From contig NZ_CAJHAR010000007.1 of assembly GCF_904846415.1 (NCBI RefSeq), positions 1 to 64,000 of the forward strand: a stretch of DNA of 64,000 nt, given 5' to 3'. Both the position numbers and the translations under genes were made by a program. Positions 47,142 to 57,330 of this stretch are shown piece after piece. A model generated the notes under the pieces. That model had not been told where the DNA came from. It was given only the letters and a program-made list of their open reading frames with translations, and did no database searches. The first letter of the stretch is position 1. Each line of letters starts with the position of its first letter. The DNA is from Psychrobacter piscatorii. GTDB lineage: Bacteria; Pseudomonadota; Gammaproteobacteria; Pseudomonadales; Moraxellaceae.

Positions 47142-47393
47142 AATGTAAAGTCCCTTCCATATTGCACGCATATCGTACACTTGCACGATATCAACGTCCA
47201 TGTCACCGTACTATACTTTTTATACCATATAACGATCATGAGATGCCATATTTGGTATGCAGCAGTACGATTACCCATTCTAAATGTAAGTCACCAATAA
47301 AATAGTTGCGAATAAACCGCACGTCAATCGCCATCATTGCCCCGAAACTTGTTAAAATAGGGCACCAATTTTTTATTGATGGATACTCACCTT

Positions 47394-49004
47394 ATGACGA
47401 CCGCATCATCGACGCCAACTATCAAGCAAGACCGCATTTTAATCCTCGATTTTGGCTCGCAATACAGTCAGTTAATCGCCCGCCGTGTGCGCGATTCTGG
47501 GGTGTTTTGTGAGATGTTCCCTTATGACATCGACACTCAGCGCATCATCGATTTTGGCGCAAAAGGCGTCATCTTATCGGGTGGCCCTGAGAGCGTTCAC
47601 GCAGACAACAGCCCACGTATTAACGACGCAGTGTTTGACCTAGGCGTGCCAGTATTGGGTATTTGCTACGGTATGCAAGCGATGGCAGATCGTTTTGGTG
47701 GGCAGGTTCATGCCAGTGATATTCATGAGTTTGGTGCAGCGACCATCGAAGTAAATGGTCACTCGCAGCTGACTGACGGTATCGAAGACAGCAAGACTGA
47801 CGGCGCGGCTGCCAAGCTAAACGTTTGGATGAGTCATGGTGACAAAGTCATCGAAGCACCTGAAGGTTTTGACATCGTTGCTAGTACGCCAAGCTGCCCG
47901 ATTGCGATTATGGCCAATGATGATAAGCAATACTACGGTCTACAGTTCCACCCAGAAGTGACGCACACCCTACAAGGTCAAGCGCTGCTAGGTCGTTTCG
48001 TTCATCAGATTTGCGATTGTGCTGGTGAGTGGACGCCAGATAATATCGCTGATATGCGTATCGCGCAGCTCAAAGAGCAAATCGGTGACAAGCAAGTATT
48101 GCTCGGTCTGTCAGGCGGCGTGGACAGCTCAGTCGTTGCAGCGTTATTGCACAAAGCCATTGGCGATCAGCTGACCTGTGTGTTCGTGGATAATGGTCTT
48201 TTGCGTCTGCATGAAGGCGATCAGGTCATGCAAGTTTTTGCCGAAAACATGGGTGTGAAAGTTATCCGTGTTGATGCTGAAGATTTATTCTTGGATGCGC
48301 TAGCAGGCGAGTCTGATCCAGAGAAAAAACGCAAAATCATTGGCAAAACTTTCATTGACGTATTCGCTGATAGTGCGCGTCAAGTGAGCGAGCAAAGCGA
48401 TGGTAAAGTCGTTGAGTTCTTAGCACAGGGTACGATTTACCCAGACGTGATCGAGTCTGCCAAATCACATCAAGGTAAAGCACACGTCATTAAGAGCCAT
48501 CATAACGTCGGCGGCTTGCCAGATGACTTGGCATTCAAACTGATCGAGCCGTTACGTGATTTGTTCAAAGATGAAGTACGCAAGCTTGGTATTACTTTAG
48601 GCTTACCAGCCAAAATGATCTATCGTCATCCGTTCCCAGGTCCAGGTCTTGGCGTGCGTATCTTGGGCGAAGTGAAAAAAGAATACGCCGATGTCTTGCG
48701 TTTGGCAGATGCTATCTTTATGCAAGAGCTTGAGCGTTCAGGCTGGTATGACAAAACGGCGCAAGCCTTTGCGGTATTCCAGCCAATCAAATCAGTCGGC
48801 GTGGTCGGCGATGGCCGCCGCTATGCGTGGGTAATCGCGCTACGTGCGGTTGAGACCGTGGACTTTATGACGGCTCGCTTTGCGCATCTGCCGTATGATT
48901 TGATTGAAACGGTATCAAACCGCATCATGAATGAAATCGCTGACGTCTCACGTGTGACCTATGATGTGTCTAGCAAGCCACCTGCGACGATTGAGTGGGA
49001 ATAA
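47394..49004 (+). CDS. guaA: GMP synthase (glutamine-hydrolysing)
   Basis: GuaA converts XMP to GMP using glutamine and ATP. The 536-residue protein has a class I amidotransferase domain: [22 protein letters not shown] with the nucleophilic Cys, and the HxE pair in FHPEVTHT. The synthetase domain has the PP-loop [17 protein letters not shown]. The C-terminal dimerisation domain ends in [10 protein letters not shown] chose ATG 47394; ATG 47379 would add five residues but its ribosome binding site is too far. guaB is not adjacent. Confidence 0.97.
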   Translation: MTTASSTPTIKQDRILILDFGSQYSQLIARRVRDSGVFCEMFPYDIDTQRIIDFGAKGVILSGGPESVHADNSPRINDAVFDLGVPVLGICYGMQAMADRFGGQVHASDIHEFGAATIEVNGHSQLTDGIEDSKTDGAAAKLNVWMSHGDKVIEAPEGFDIVASTPSCPIAIMANDDKQYYGLQFHPEVTHTLQGQALLGRFVHQICDCAGEWTPDNIADMRIAQLKEQIGDKQVLLGLSGGVDSSVVAALLHKAIGDQLTCVFVDNGLLRLHEGDQVMQVFAENMGVKVIRVDAEDLFLDALAGESDPEKKRKIIGKTFIDVFADSARQVSEQSDGKVVEFLAQGTIYPDVIESAKSHQGKAHVIKSHHNVGGLPDDLAFKLIEPLRDLFKDEVRKLGITLGLPAKMIYRHPFPGPGLGVRILGEVKKEYADVLRLADAIFMQELERSGWYDKTAQAFAVFQPIKSVGVVGDGRRYAWVIALRAVETVDFMTARFAHLPYDLIETVSNRIMNEIADVSRVTYDVSSKPPATIEWE

Positions 49005-49051
49005 CTTTTAATCAGAGCAAACTAAAAATCTGATTAGATTTGTATAGTAAT

Positions 49052-49086
49052 AAAAAAGCACTCAACTTAGTTGGGTGCTTTTTTTG
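49052..49086 (+). terminator. Terminator of guaA
   Basis: Arms AAAAAGCACTCAAC / TTGGGTGCTTTTT with a TTAG loop and one mismatch are followed by T-run. It lies 50 bp past the guaA stop. Confidence 0.88.
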
Positions 49087-49166
49087 CTAATGGATATAAT
49101 TAACTCGATTTTTTCAAATCATATATAGGGTAGAATTAAAAAATAATCGATACTATTGGTGTAAAC

Positions 49167-50213
49167 ATGAAAGAGTCCTTTATTCTATGTTCAAGTTGTT
49201 TTTCTAATCAAGGTTTAAAAATCTCGGCACAAAAACTTGGTATTAAAAAAGATATGAGATGTACAAATTGTGAAGATACTAAAGGTTACAAACTGACAAA
49301 AAGCATTTTAGAGGATTTAGCTCATCAATTTTTTGTAATGGGAAGTGGTGTTAAAGGTGATTATGGAAGTGCACCCCGCATCAAGTTCAATGAGTATCAA
49401 GAAACAAGCATCGTTTGTACAGACGACATTAATCAAGATATAAGGTTATTTGAAAAATATCTAAAGGTGGGTTTTTTTCATTATGGACCTAGGTTATGGA
49501 CTCTTGGCTATATCACGCCCTTGGAAGACTTTCAAAATAAAGATAAGAGAATGGAGGTAATAAAGAGAATAATCAACGAATACCCTATTCTTGAACTTGA
49601 TACTTCAAAAATATTCTACAGATTGAGAGTTGCACCAAGTGAACCTAGTAATATAGGTGAGTATGATAGCTCACCCTTTCCAGGAAAAGGTAGACTGGAT
49701 TCAGAAGGCTTCAAGATATTCTATGCTTCACAAGATTTGGAGGTTTGTATTCATGAGTGTAGAGTAAGCGTAACTGATGAATTGTACGTCGCTACAATTA
49801 GACCTTTGAAAAATTTAAAGATGTTAGATTTAAGCACAGAAATTTTAGAAAACGTTACTGAGTTTGAGAGCTTAAATATTTCTCTTATAATGTTGTTCTA
49901 TGCTGGCAAGCATTCTTACGAAATTTTGAGACTTCTAAGCCTGGAAGCTTACAAGAAAGGGTTTGACGGTATTATCTTTCCATCTTTCTTTACACAGGCC
50001 AGACTAGGAGCGCTCCCATCACCTTCTACATATCAGAGTTTAAATAATAATATAGATGATTTTAAAGAAATTGAAGAATCTGGTAAGATCCCGAACATTG
50101 CTATTTTTGGCCAACCTATAGAAGATAAACTGGTTGAAGTACTAAGCATAAATAAGTTGTTTCTAAATAGAGTAGTGTATGATTACTTTTTTGGTCCAGC
50201 AGATGTGAACTAA
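49167..50213 (+). CDS. RES-domain protein with N-terminal zinc ribbon (NAD+-consuming toxin-like)
   Basis: This 348-residue protein has two CxxC pairs at the start (Cys 8/11 and Cys 32/35), a probable zinc ribbon. A middle region of about 100 residues follows, then a RES domain (about 148-335). RES motifs are FYRLRVAP (Arg 152, Arg 154), GKGRLDSEGFKIFYAS (Tyr 186) and VCIHEC (Glu 197). RES proteins hydrolyse or phosphorolyse NAD+ and are usually toxins paired with an upstream Xre-type antitoxin. No antitoxin gene is visible on either side. The gene is AT-rich (16 G/C in 60 bases at 49201, against 33 at 48721 in guaA), which points to horizontal transfer. Whether it is toxic is untested. Confidence 0.78.
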   Translation: MKESFILCSSCFSNQGLKISAQKLGIKKDMRCTNCEDTKGYKLTKSILEDLAHQFFVMGSGVKGDYGSAPRIKFNEYQETSIVCTDDINQDIRLFEKYLKVGFFHYGPRLWTLGYITPLEDFQNKDKRMEVIKRIINEYPILELDTSKIFYRLRVAPSEPSNIGEYDSSPFPGKGRLDSEGFKIFYASQDLEVCIHECRVSVTDELYVATIRPLKNLKMLDLSTEILENVTEFESLNISLIMLFYAGKHSYEILRLLSLEAYKKGFDGIIFPSFFTQARLGALPSPSTYQSLNNNIDDFKEIEESGKIPNIAIFGQPIEDKLVEVLSINKLFLNRVVYDYFFGPADVN

Positions 50214-50310
50214 ACTTATTTCCACCTTATTGATTCTTACTACATGAGCATCTTTGAAAGCTTGTAATAGCAGGCGAATATAATTTTTAACTACCTACTT
50301 TTTCCCGAAG

Positions 50311-50344
50311 AAAAGCAGCACCTCAAAAGAGATGCTGCTTTTTT
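50311..50344. terminator. Terminator between the RES gene and the reductase gene
   Basis: Arms AAGCAGCACCTC / GAGATGCTGCTT (one mismatch) with an AAAA loop have A-runs on the left and T-runs on the right. It can serve both convergent genes. Confidence 0.85.
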
Positions 50345-50371
50345 ATAATATTTGACTGCTAAGCTAAAGAG

Positions 50372-51376
50372 TTAGCCCTTCACATTCACCACATAGCGCC
50401 CAACCACTTTGCTCGACATGAAGCGATCTAGGTATTCTGGCGTTTGCTCAAGCGTAATCTCTTCGCCATAGCTCTCAAGATTAGGCAGTTTCATATCAGT
50501 GGCAACACGTTTCCAAATGGCTTCTTTATCTGCCAGCGGAATATAGACCGAGTCGATACCCAGTAGTGATACCGCTCTGGTGATAAACGGCATGACCGTC
50601 ATCGAAAACTCAGCACCGCCCGCTAGGCCGCAACTGGTCACTGCGCCGCCTGCTTTGGTTTGTTTGAGTAAGTTAGATAAATACTCGCCGCCGATGGTAT
50701 CAATGGCATTGGCCCATAGCTCACGGCCGATAGGTTTGCTACCGATTTCATTGATCGTATCGCGATGACGTACTTCACTCGCGCCCAGCTCTTTTAAATG
50801 CTCACTCTGTTCTGGTTTACCTGAGAAGGCAATCACTTCATAGCCGAGCTGTGCGAGGATAGCGATACTGATGCTACCCACGCCGCCCGTTGCACCAGTC
50901 ACAGCGACTGGACCATCACTTGGTTTTGCGCCCATTTTCTCTAATTTTTGCACACTGAGCGCTGCGGTCAAGCCGCCAGTACCATAGGTCATCGCTTCTT
51001 TTAGCGTTAGTGTTTCTGGACAGGCCAGCGCCCAATCTGCTGGTATAGAGATCATTTGACCCAGACCGCCATCCGTATTCATACCGAGATCATAGCCGAA
51101 TACCAACACTTCTTGTCCTACGCTAAATGTTCCTGATTTGTCACTGACGACGACGCCTGCTGCATCGATACCGGGAGTGTGTGGGTATTGTTTGGTGATT
51201 CTTTTATTACCTGTGGCTGACATGGCATCTTTGAAGTTCAATGATGAATAATGCACTTCGATGAGCAAGTCGTTCTCTGGTAAGTCACTGACATTGCGTT
51301 CTTGAATGCTTTTTTTGAATTCGCCGTCGCTGGTTTCTTCGACGACTAAGGCTCTGAACGTTTTCTCGTTTGACAT
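50372..51376 (-). CDS. AcuI/YhdH-type MDR oxidoreductase (acrylyl-CoA reductase family)
   Basis: This 334-residue medium-chain reductase is of the YhdH/AcuI family, which reduces acrylyl-CoA with NADPH in some bacteria. LPENDLLIEVHYSSLNFKDAMSATGN and HTPGIDAAGVV are typical. The nucleotide-binding loop is TGATGGVGSISIAIL. No zinc-binding Cys cluster is visible, as expected for this zinc-free group. It lies upstream of its terminator and is probably monocistronic. The role in propionate or dimethylsulfoniopropionate metabolism is inferred from the family only. Confidence 0.9.
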   Translation of the reverse strand: MSNEKTFRALVVEETSDGEFKKSIQERNVSDLPENDLLIEVHYSSLNFKDAMSATGNKRITKQYPHTPGIDAAGVVVSDKSGTFSVGQEVLVFGYDLGMNTDGGLGQMISIPADWALACPETLTLKEAMTYGTGGLTAALSVQKLEKMGAKPSDGPVAVTGATGGVGSISIAILAQLGYEVIAFSGKPEQSEHLKELGASEVRHRDTINEIGSKPIGRELWANAIDTIGGEYLSNLLKQTKAGGAVTSCGLAGGAEFSMTVMPFITRAVSLLGIDSVYIPLADKEAIWKRVATDMKLPNLESYGEEITLEQTPEYLDRFMSSKVVGRYVVNVKG

Positions 51377-51596
51377 GGTGATATCCCTATTACGTTTTAT
51401 TGTTTATGTTCATAAGTCATGGCTTAACTATCGCATGCTTAATTATCTGATGACTGCAAAGCCACTAAAGCAAAAAAAGCCCACTGTACTTTAGGATAAA
51501 TACAAATGGGCTTCTTCTTATTTTGTCATACCTCTAATGATAATAATCATTAAAAGATAAGTGTGTGAACTAAATTTTAACGGTACTTTAAAGGTA

Positions 51597-52574
51597 CTAA
51601 GGTTTTAATAGTACCTTACCTTTTTTGCCAGATTGCACATCACCTGAGACGGCTTTGGTAATCTCATCAAGCCCATAAACAGCTTCAATCGGTAATTTCA
51701 GATTGCCGTTGGTCGCGCGCTCTAGCAGCTCATCAATCAGACGTTGTTTGTTGTCTAGATCCATTTCTTGGCTAGTCTTGCTGCCCCAGAATCCTTTGAC
51801 AATCGCTTGCTTAAAGATCAGGCTGCCAGCGTCTAGCTGCATTGGTTTGCCTGACATAATACCAAACGAGACCAACGTGCCATTACTACCCAATAGCGAT
51901 AGCAGCTCGTTGCTTGATTCACCACCGACGGAGTCCACAGCAGCGGTGATCTTGTCCTCACCAATGATAGCGCGGACTTGGTCCTGCCAGTCATCATCAG
52001 CAGTCACGACATTGTTTTTGATATCTAGCGCGGTCAGCTCTTCTAGCGAGTCTTTGCTACGCACGAGATTAATCGTATTCACACCACGTGCCGCTGCTAG
52101 CATGGCTAGCGTTTTACCGACTGCGCCATTAGCCGCGTTATGGATGATCCATTGTCCGCTATCCACTTCTAAGAACTCTAGCAGCATTAACGCAGACAAC
52201 GGCATAGCGATCAGCTGCGCGGCCAGTTCGTCTTCGATGCTGTCAGGGATGACAAATACCATGTTGGCAGGGGCGACGAAATACTCTGCCCATGTTTCGT
52301 GCACACTGGCACAGGCCACGCGCTGACCGACGCTTAAGTCTGTGACCTCATCACCGACCGCATCAACAATTCCTAACGCTTCGCTACCGCCAACTGCTGG
52401 CATTTCTGGCTTGTAGCCGTATTGCCCACTGACAGTCAGCATGTCGTGGTTATGAATGGGGGAGAGGATGGTTTTGATACGTACTTCGTTGGCAGCAGGC
52501 TGCGGTATAGGACGCTCGCCCACGCTCAGTACGGTGGAGGGTTTGCCAAAGTGATCATAAGTAGCAACGCGCAT
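51597..52574 (-). CDS. MDR-family NADPH quinone/enoyl reductase
   Basis: This 325-residue zinc-free medium-chain reductase resembles quinone oxidoreductase and 2-enoyl thioester reductases. The N-terminal GroES-like domain ends near residue 125. The Rossmann motif is IIHNAANGAVGKTLAMLAAARG, with the Ala-Ala-Asn-Gly-Ala-Val-Gly form typical of mitochondrial-type enoyl reductases (ETR). VGGSEALGIVDAVG is the conserved segment near the active site. It lies 220 bp upstream of the AcuI-like gene on the same strand. The substrate is not known. Confidence 0.85.
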   Translation of the reverse strand: MRVATYDHFGKPSTVLSVGERPIPQPAANEVRIKTILSPIHNHDMLTVSGQYGYKPEMPAVGGSEALGIVDAVGDEVTDLSVGQRVACASVHETWAEYFVAPANMVFVIPDSIEDELAAQLIAMPLSALMLLEFLEVDSGQWIIHNAANGAVGKTLAMLAAARGVNTINLVRSKDSLEELTALDIKNNVVTADDDWQDQVRAIIGEDKITAAVDSVGGESSNELLSLLGSNGTLVSFGIMSGKPMQLDAGSLIFKQAIVKGFWGSKTSQEMDLDNKQRLIDELLERATNGNLKLPIEAVYGLDEITKAVSGDVQSGKKGKVLLKP

Positions 52575-53617
52575 AAATTATCCTTAATTATTTGTTGTTA
52601 TGTGTGTGGGACCCAGACCATCATATTATGGTGTAGCTATCGTACTGTGTGATCTGGTTTAAATATAATCAGTATGGATCATACTATAGATAACAATAGA
52701 CTGGTCGTCTAGTAAATAGATGATGACGTTATGTATGGTTTTGTTTCAGGTAGATTGAATGCTCAGTCATTACCTTGACAGATATTGGCATATACATATT
52801 CTGCCATTTAGCATTTCCAGCATGATTTTGTCTAAGTCTTACAAAAATAAATAGAGAGAAAATAAAATAATCAGAAGACTGCAATATAGAAAATAAGTTC
52901 GGATATCCAGACTGTCTTAGCATTGCCGCTATACCGTTATTTTTACATCAATTTTATAGACAATGATTAGTTATTGAAAACAATATTATAAGTAAAATTT
53001 ACAACATTTTTCTAGAATTTTTATCTAGCAGCCTTTGAACACCAGCACTGACAATAATAAATACTGAGAAAAAATATCAAATAAATTGTCTAAGTGATAA
53101 GTTTATAAGCGGTATTATATTGCTGATGAACGGTAAAATTATGACCAAAAAATGCATAATACAATCGAGATTCTATTTGATTTTTGTCTAGAAAAAATGA
53201 TTTTTTCATGCTCCTGTCACGTCAATATGCTACTAGAGCGCACCAAAAATTGTTGACATTTATATTGTTTTTCATTACTAATGGTTATCCAATATATTAC
53301 CGAATATTATCCATATTTATGCATATTAGCAGTGTTAAGTGTCAATTTTGATTCAATGGTTATATCTTAGTGGTTGAATCAAGCGATGAACGGTATAAAA
53401 GTAGACTGTGAAAACAGAACGGAAGGGATAACTTTTAAACCTATGAAAAACAATGGTTTCAGGAGAGATAAGGTAGTTCTTACCTTTGATAATCATTGCC
53501 TACCGTGACTATTGTGATAGCGATTGATGAAGTGGATAGTATCAGTATACGGATAAATTAAATGGACTTACTAAAACTGAGTAAATCTGCCCAGCCACCT
53601 ATTCGCTAGGATGTTAT
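52575..53617. other. Long AT-rich gap upstream of the opp operon
   Basis: This is 1,043 bp without a supported gene. A 64-codon minus frame (52729-52923) lacks a ribosome binding site and protein-like composition, and I reject it. A TTGACA (53253-53258) lies 17 bp before TACTAA (53276-53281), a possible oppA promoter with a long leader. GATGAACGGTA occurs at 53125 and 53385. No RNA gene is recognised. Confidence 0.4.
53253..53281 (+). promoter_or_regulatory. Candidate promoter upstream of the opp operon
   Basis: A perfect TTGACA (53253-53258) and a weak TACTAA (53276-53281) are spaced 17 bp apart, about 340 bp upstream of oppA. If used it would give a long 5' leader. The -10 is only 3/6, so this is tentative. 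Confidence 0.3.
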
Positions 53618-55291
53618 ATGATACCTGCCTCTAACCACCTTTTTAAATATGCACTTTTGCCTACTTGTATAGCGCTGACTATGTTCGTAACTGGCTGTAG
53701 TGATAAGTCTGCAAACGATGGCACAACCACTCAATCTTCAAATATTGACCCGAATGTATTGGCTGATAAGCAAGAATTGGTTGTCAATAATGCCGCCGAG
53801 CCAGAGTCGCTGGATCCACACAAAGTATCAGGGGTTCCTGAAGCTGGTATTGATCGACAGATGTTTGAAGGTCTAACCAATACTGATGCAGATGGTAAGA
53901 CCATTCCGGGTATGGCGACCAGTTGGGAGAGTCCTGACAATAAAGTATGGACGTTTAAACTGCGTGATGCCAATTGGTCAAATGGTGATCCTGTAACAGC
54001 AGAGGACTTCGTTTATAGCCTGCGTCGTCTGGTCGATCCAAACACTGCCTCCCCTTATTCGAGCTATTTAGTCGATGCCAAAATCGTGGGCGCTGAGCAA
54101 ATCGTTGAGGGCAAAGCGGGCATAGACACGCTTGGTGTCAAAGCCATAGATGACAAGACCTTACAGGTGACTTTATCAGAGCCTGTCCCTTATTTTCCAG
54201 ATATGATGATCCATAACTCAGTCAAGCCCGTCAACCAAAAGAATGTCGAAGCGTTTGGGGATAAATGGACTGACCCTGCCAACATCGTGGTCAACGGTCC
54301 ATACAAAGTCAGCAAATGGCAAGTCAACGATCAAATCGTCCTAACGCGTAACCTTGCTTATTACGATGACGCCAATACCAAAATTGATACTGTCACGATG
54401 CTCGCGATTCCTTCTAGTACCACTGATGTGGCGCGCTATCAGGCAGGTGAGATTGACATGACCTACAATGAAATTCCGACTGAGCAGTTTGCGTCTCTCA
54501 AAGAGCAGCTCGGTGATGAGCTCACTGTCTCTCCTTATCTATGTACCTACTATTACGAGTTTAATAACGTCAAACCACCATTTGATGATGTCAAAGTGCG
54601 CCGTGCGCTCGCCTTGGCATTAGATCGTGACACGGTGGTCGATAAAGTCATCGGTCAAGGACAGACAGCAGCCTATCAGCTGACACCAACTGCGACCAAT
54701 GGTGATGTAAAAAATACGCCAGAGTGGTCAACGTGGGATAAAGAGAAGCGTCTTGCAGAAGCCAAAAAACTGCTGAATGAAGCAGGCTATAGCGAGAGCA
54801 ATCCACTAAAATTTGAGCTGCTATACAACACCAATGACCTGCATAAGAAAACGGCGCTCGCCGTCGCCTCGCTATGGAAACAATCGCTTGGCTTTGTCGA
54901 TGTCAGTTTGATCAATAAAGAATGGAAAACTTACCTCGATACGCGCCGTAATGGTAACTATCAAATCGCTCGTGCGGGCTGGTGTGGTGATTACAACGAA
55001 GCCTCAACCTTCTTAAATATCGTAAAAACAGGTAATAGTAATAACCACGGCAAATACTCCAATGCCAACTTTGACAGTCTCATGGCACAAACGCTAAAAC
55101 CAGGTGTGACGCCCGAGCAGCGTGTTGATTTATACAACAAAGCTGAGGCTGAGCTAGATAAAGACATGCCTTTATTAAATGTCTATCACTATGTCAGCCC
55201 TCGTCTCATTAAGCCTTATGTCATTGGCTTTTCTACAAAAGATGCCTTAGACAACTGGCAGGCAAAAGACTTGTCCATCGCCAAACACTGA
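53618..55291 (+). CDS. oppA: Oligopeptide ABC transporter substrate-binding lipoprotein
   Basis: OppA captures peptides in the periplasm for the OppBCDF transporter. The 557-residue protein has a lipobox at the end of its signal (MFVTGC), so it is probably a lipoprotein tethered to the membrane. The family 5 solute-binding signatures are SLDPHKVSGVPEAGIDRQMFEGL, VWTFKLRDANWSNGDPVTAEDFVYSLRRLVDP and VRRALALALDRDTVV. ATG 53618 has TAGGA six bases upstream. A strong hairpin lies between this gene and oppB. Confidence 0.92.
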   Translation: MIPASNHLFKYALLPTCIALTMFVTGCSDKSANDGTTTQSSNIDPNVLADKQELVVNNAAEPESLDPHKVSGVPEAGIDRQMFEGLTNTDADGKTIPGMATSWESPDNKVWTFKLRDANWSNGDPVTAEDFVYSLRRLVDPNTASPYSSYLVDAKIVGAEQIVEGKAGIDTLGVKAIDDKTLQVTLSEPVPYFPDMMIHNSVKPVNQKNVEAFGDKWTDPANIVVNGPYKVSKWQVNDQIVLTRNLAYYDDANTKIDTVTMLAIPSSTTDVARYQAGEIDMTYNEIPTEQFASLKEQLGDELTVSPYLCTYYYEFNNVKPPFDDVKVRRALALALDRDTVVDKVIGQGQTAAYQLTPTATNGDVKNTPEWSTWDKEKRLAEAKKLLNEAGYSESNPLKFELLYNTNDLHKKTALAVASLWKQSLGFVDVSLINKEWKTYLDTRRNGNYQIARAGWCGDYNEASTFLNIVKTGNSNNHGKYSNANFDSLMAQTLKPGVTPEQRVDLYNKAEAELDKDMPLLNVYHYVSPRLIKPYVIGFSTKDALDNWQAKDLSIAKH

Positions 55292-55314
55292 TAAATCAGG
55301 ATTTTAATAGGTGA

Positions 55315-55349
55315 GTGCGATGTAGACCGCTTCGGCGGGCTTATCGCAC
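55315..55349 (+). promoter_or_regulatory. Intergenic stem-loop with UUCG tetraloop between oppA and oppB
   Basis: Arms GTGCGAT / ATCGCAC enclose an inner CCGC-TTCG-GCGG stem with a cUUCGg tetraloop, one of the most stable RNA loops. No U-tract follows. In other opp/mal systems such hairpins protect the binding-protein mRNA and lower expression of the permease genes; that role is inferred here. Confidence 0.65.
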
Positions 55350-55448
55350 GCGCTGCTACTGTTAGTAAGCAATTACTGCATGTTATATCTGTTGTATCCT
55401 TCCGGCTTTAATCAAGCTTATGAAGGGGCACTTCCATAAAGAGGTCTT

Positions 55449-56369
55449 ATGTTAAAACTGATTTTTCGGCGTATTTTAGAGGCCATCCCGACCTTATTTG
55501 TTTTGATCACTGTCTCCTTTTTTATGATGCGCTTAGCGCCAGGCAATCCTTTCTCAGGCGAGCGTACCTTATCACCAGCCGTACTGGCCAATATCGAAGC
55601 CAAATACAATCTCAATGATCCTTTATGGTTACAGTATGTCCATTATTTGGGGCAGCTTGCTGTCGGCGATTTCGGTCCTTCTTTTAAATATAAAGACTAT
55701 ACGGTCAATGAGCTATTGTCGCAGTCATTTCCAGTGTCTATGGAGCTTGGGATTTATGCGTTTATCCTCGCATTGGTTTTGGGGCTGATATTTGGGGTAT
55801 TGGCAGCGCTGAAGCAAAACTCATGGCTCGATTATGTGCTGATGGCGTTTGCGATGACTGGGGTTGTGATTCCAAGCTTTGTTAAAGCGCCATTACTGGT
55901 ACTTATCTTTGCGATTATTTTGCATTGGCTACCAGCAGGTGGGTGGAACGATGGCGCACTGCAAAACCTTATATTACCCGTTACTGCCTTGGCGCTGGCC
56001 TATACCGCCAGTATCGCGCGGATTATGCGCGGGTCGATGATTGAGGTGATGAACAGTCAATATATTCGTACGGCGAGAGCCAAAGGCTTACCGATGCGCC
56101 AAATTGTCATGAAGCACGCGCTTAGACCGGCGATGCTGCCTGTGATTTCGTATTTGGGTCCTGCCTTTGTCGGCATTATTACCGGTTCTATTGTGATTGA
56201 GACCATTTTTGGTTTGCCGGGTATTGGTCAGTTATTTGTGAATGGCGCACTCAACCGTGATTATGGTGTGGTGCTGAGTTTGACGATTTTGGTGGGTGTG
56301 CTGACCATCACGTTCAATGCCATTGTTGATATTTTATACGCCATGATTGACCCAAAGATTCAGTATTAA
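55449..56369 (+). CDS. oppB: Oligopeptide ABC transporter permease OppB
   Basis: This 306-residue inner-membrane permease has six hydrophobic segments and starts with the typical LKLIFRRILEAIPTLFVLITVSFFMMRLAPGNPF. The EAA loop contacting the ATPases is in YIRTARAKGLPMRQIVMKHALRPAMLPV. It is the first permease of the operon; OppC follows 43 bp downstream. Confidence 0.94.
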   Translation: MLKLIFRRILEAIPTLFVLITVSFFMMRLAPGNPFSGERTLSPAVLANIEAKYNLNDPLWLQYVHYLGQLAVGDFGPSFKYKDYTVNELLSQSFPVSMELGIYAFILALVLGLIFGVLAALKQNSWLDYVLMAFAMTGVVIPSFVKAPLLVLIFAIILHWLPAGGWNDGALQNLILPVTALALAYTASIARIMRGSMIEVMNSQYIRTARAKGLPMRQIVMKHALRPAMLPVISYLGPAFVGIITGSIVIETIFGLPGIGQLFVNGALNRDYGVVLSLTILVGVLTITFNAIVDILYAMIDPKIQY

Positions 56370-56412
56370 ATGTGGTGAATTATTATTTAAGTAGATTATT
56401 ACAAGGACAACT

Positions 56413-57318
56413 ATGAGCCTTATTGTAGACCAGCCCACCGACATTATCCTGTCGCCAGCGAAAGAGATTAAAGGTCGCAGTCTTTGGCAAGATGCGTGGC
56501 GACGTTTTTATCAAAACAAGGCAGCCGTTGCCAGCTTTTTTATTCTATTACTGATTGGCGCTTTTGTCCTATTTGTCCCTTTGTTTGCCCCTTTTGGTTA
56601 TGCCGAAACCGACTGGAACTTCATGCAAGCCGCGCCGTCTATCGAAAATAAGCATTACTTTGGTACGGACTCTCTCGGCCGAGACTTACTGGTGCGTACT
56701 GCCGTCGGTGGTCGTATCTCCTTGATGGTTGGCATTGCTGGCGCGACGGTTGCCGTGCTTTTCGGTACCGTTTATGGCGCGACGTCAGGCTATCTTGGTG
56801 GCAAAGTCGATATGATTATGATGCGGTTTTTAGAGATTCTAAGCGCCTTTCCGTTTATGTTTTTTGTGATTTTATTGGTCACGATCTTTGGGCGTAACCT
56901 AATCTTAATCTTTGTCGCTATTGGACTGGTGTCTTGGTTGGATGTGGCTCGGATTGTTCGTGGTCAGACGCTCAGCCTCAAGAGCAAAGAGTTCATTGAA
57001 GCGGCGCACGTTGGCGGTGTCTCAGGCTTTAATATTATCCTGCGTCATATCGTGCCCAATGTGCTTGGCGTGGTCGTTATCTATGCCTCACTACTGGTAC
57101 CGACTATGATTTTGTTTGAATCATTTTTGAGCTTTTTGGGATTGGGTGTGCAAGAGCCGATGACCAGCTGGGGCGCACTACTGCAAGAAGGCTCTCGCAC
57201 TATGCAAGTAGCGCCTTGGCAGATTTTGATTCCGTCGGCTTTTTTGGTCATTACGCTATTTTGCTTTAACTTTATTGGCGATGGTCTACGCGATGCGTTT
57301 GACCCTAAAGACCGCTAG
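56413..57318 (+). CDS. oppC: Oligopeptide ABC transporter permease OppC
   Basis: This 301-residue permease has an N-terminal cytosolic stretch and then six hydrophobic segments. The signature HYFGTDSLGRDLLVRTAVGGRISLMVGIAGA of DppC/OppC proteins is present. The EAA loop is in SKEFIEAAHVGGVSGFNIILRHIVPN. It pairs with OppB to form the membrane channel. oppD starts 12 bp after its stop. Confidence 0.94.
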   Translation: MSLIVDQPTDIILSPAKEIKGRSLWQDAWRRFYQNKAAVASFFILLLIGAFVLFVPLFAPFGYAETDWNFMQAAPSIENKHYFGTDSLGRDLLVRTAVGGRISLMVGIAGATVAVLFGTVYGATSGYLGGKVDMIMMRFLEILSAFPFMFFVILLVTIFGRNLILIFVAIGLVSWLDVARIVRGQTLSLKSKEFIEAAHVGGVSGFNIILRHIVPNVLGVVVIYASLLVPTMILFESFLSFLGLGVQEPMTSWGALLQEGSRTMQVAPWQILIPSAFLVITLFCFNFIGDGLRDAFDPKDR

Positions 57319-57330
57319 GAGAGTAACATC

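Noticed and set aside
52729-52923. 64-codon minus frame in the 1-kb gap
   Set aside because: No ribosome binding site, no recognised family, and composition like its AT-rich surroundings.
53286-53315. TTATCC-type DnaA boxes upstream of the opp operon
   Set aside because: TTATCCAAT and TTATCCATA have one or more mismatches in a very AT-rich gap far from oriC; expected by chance.
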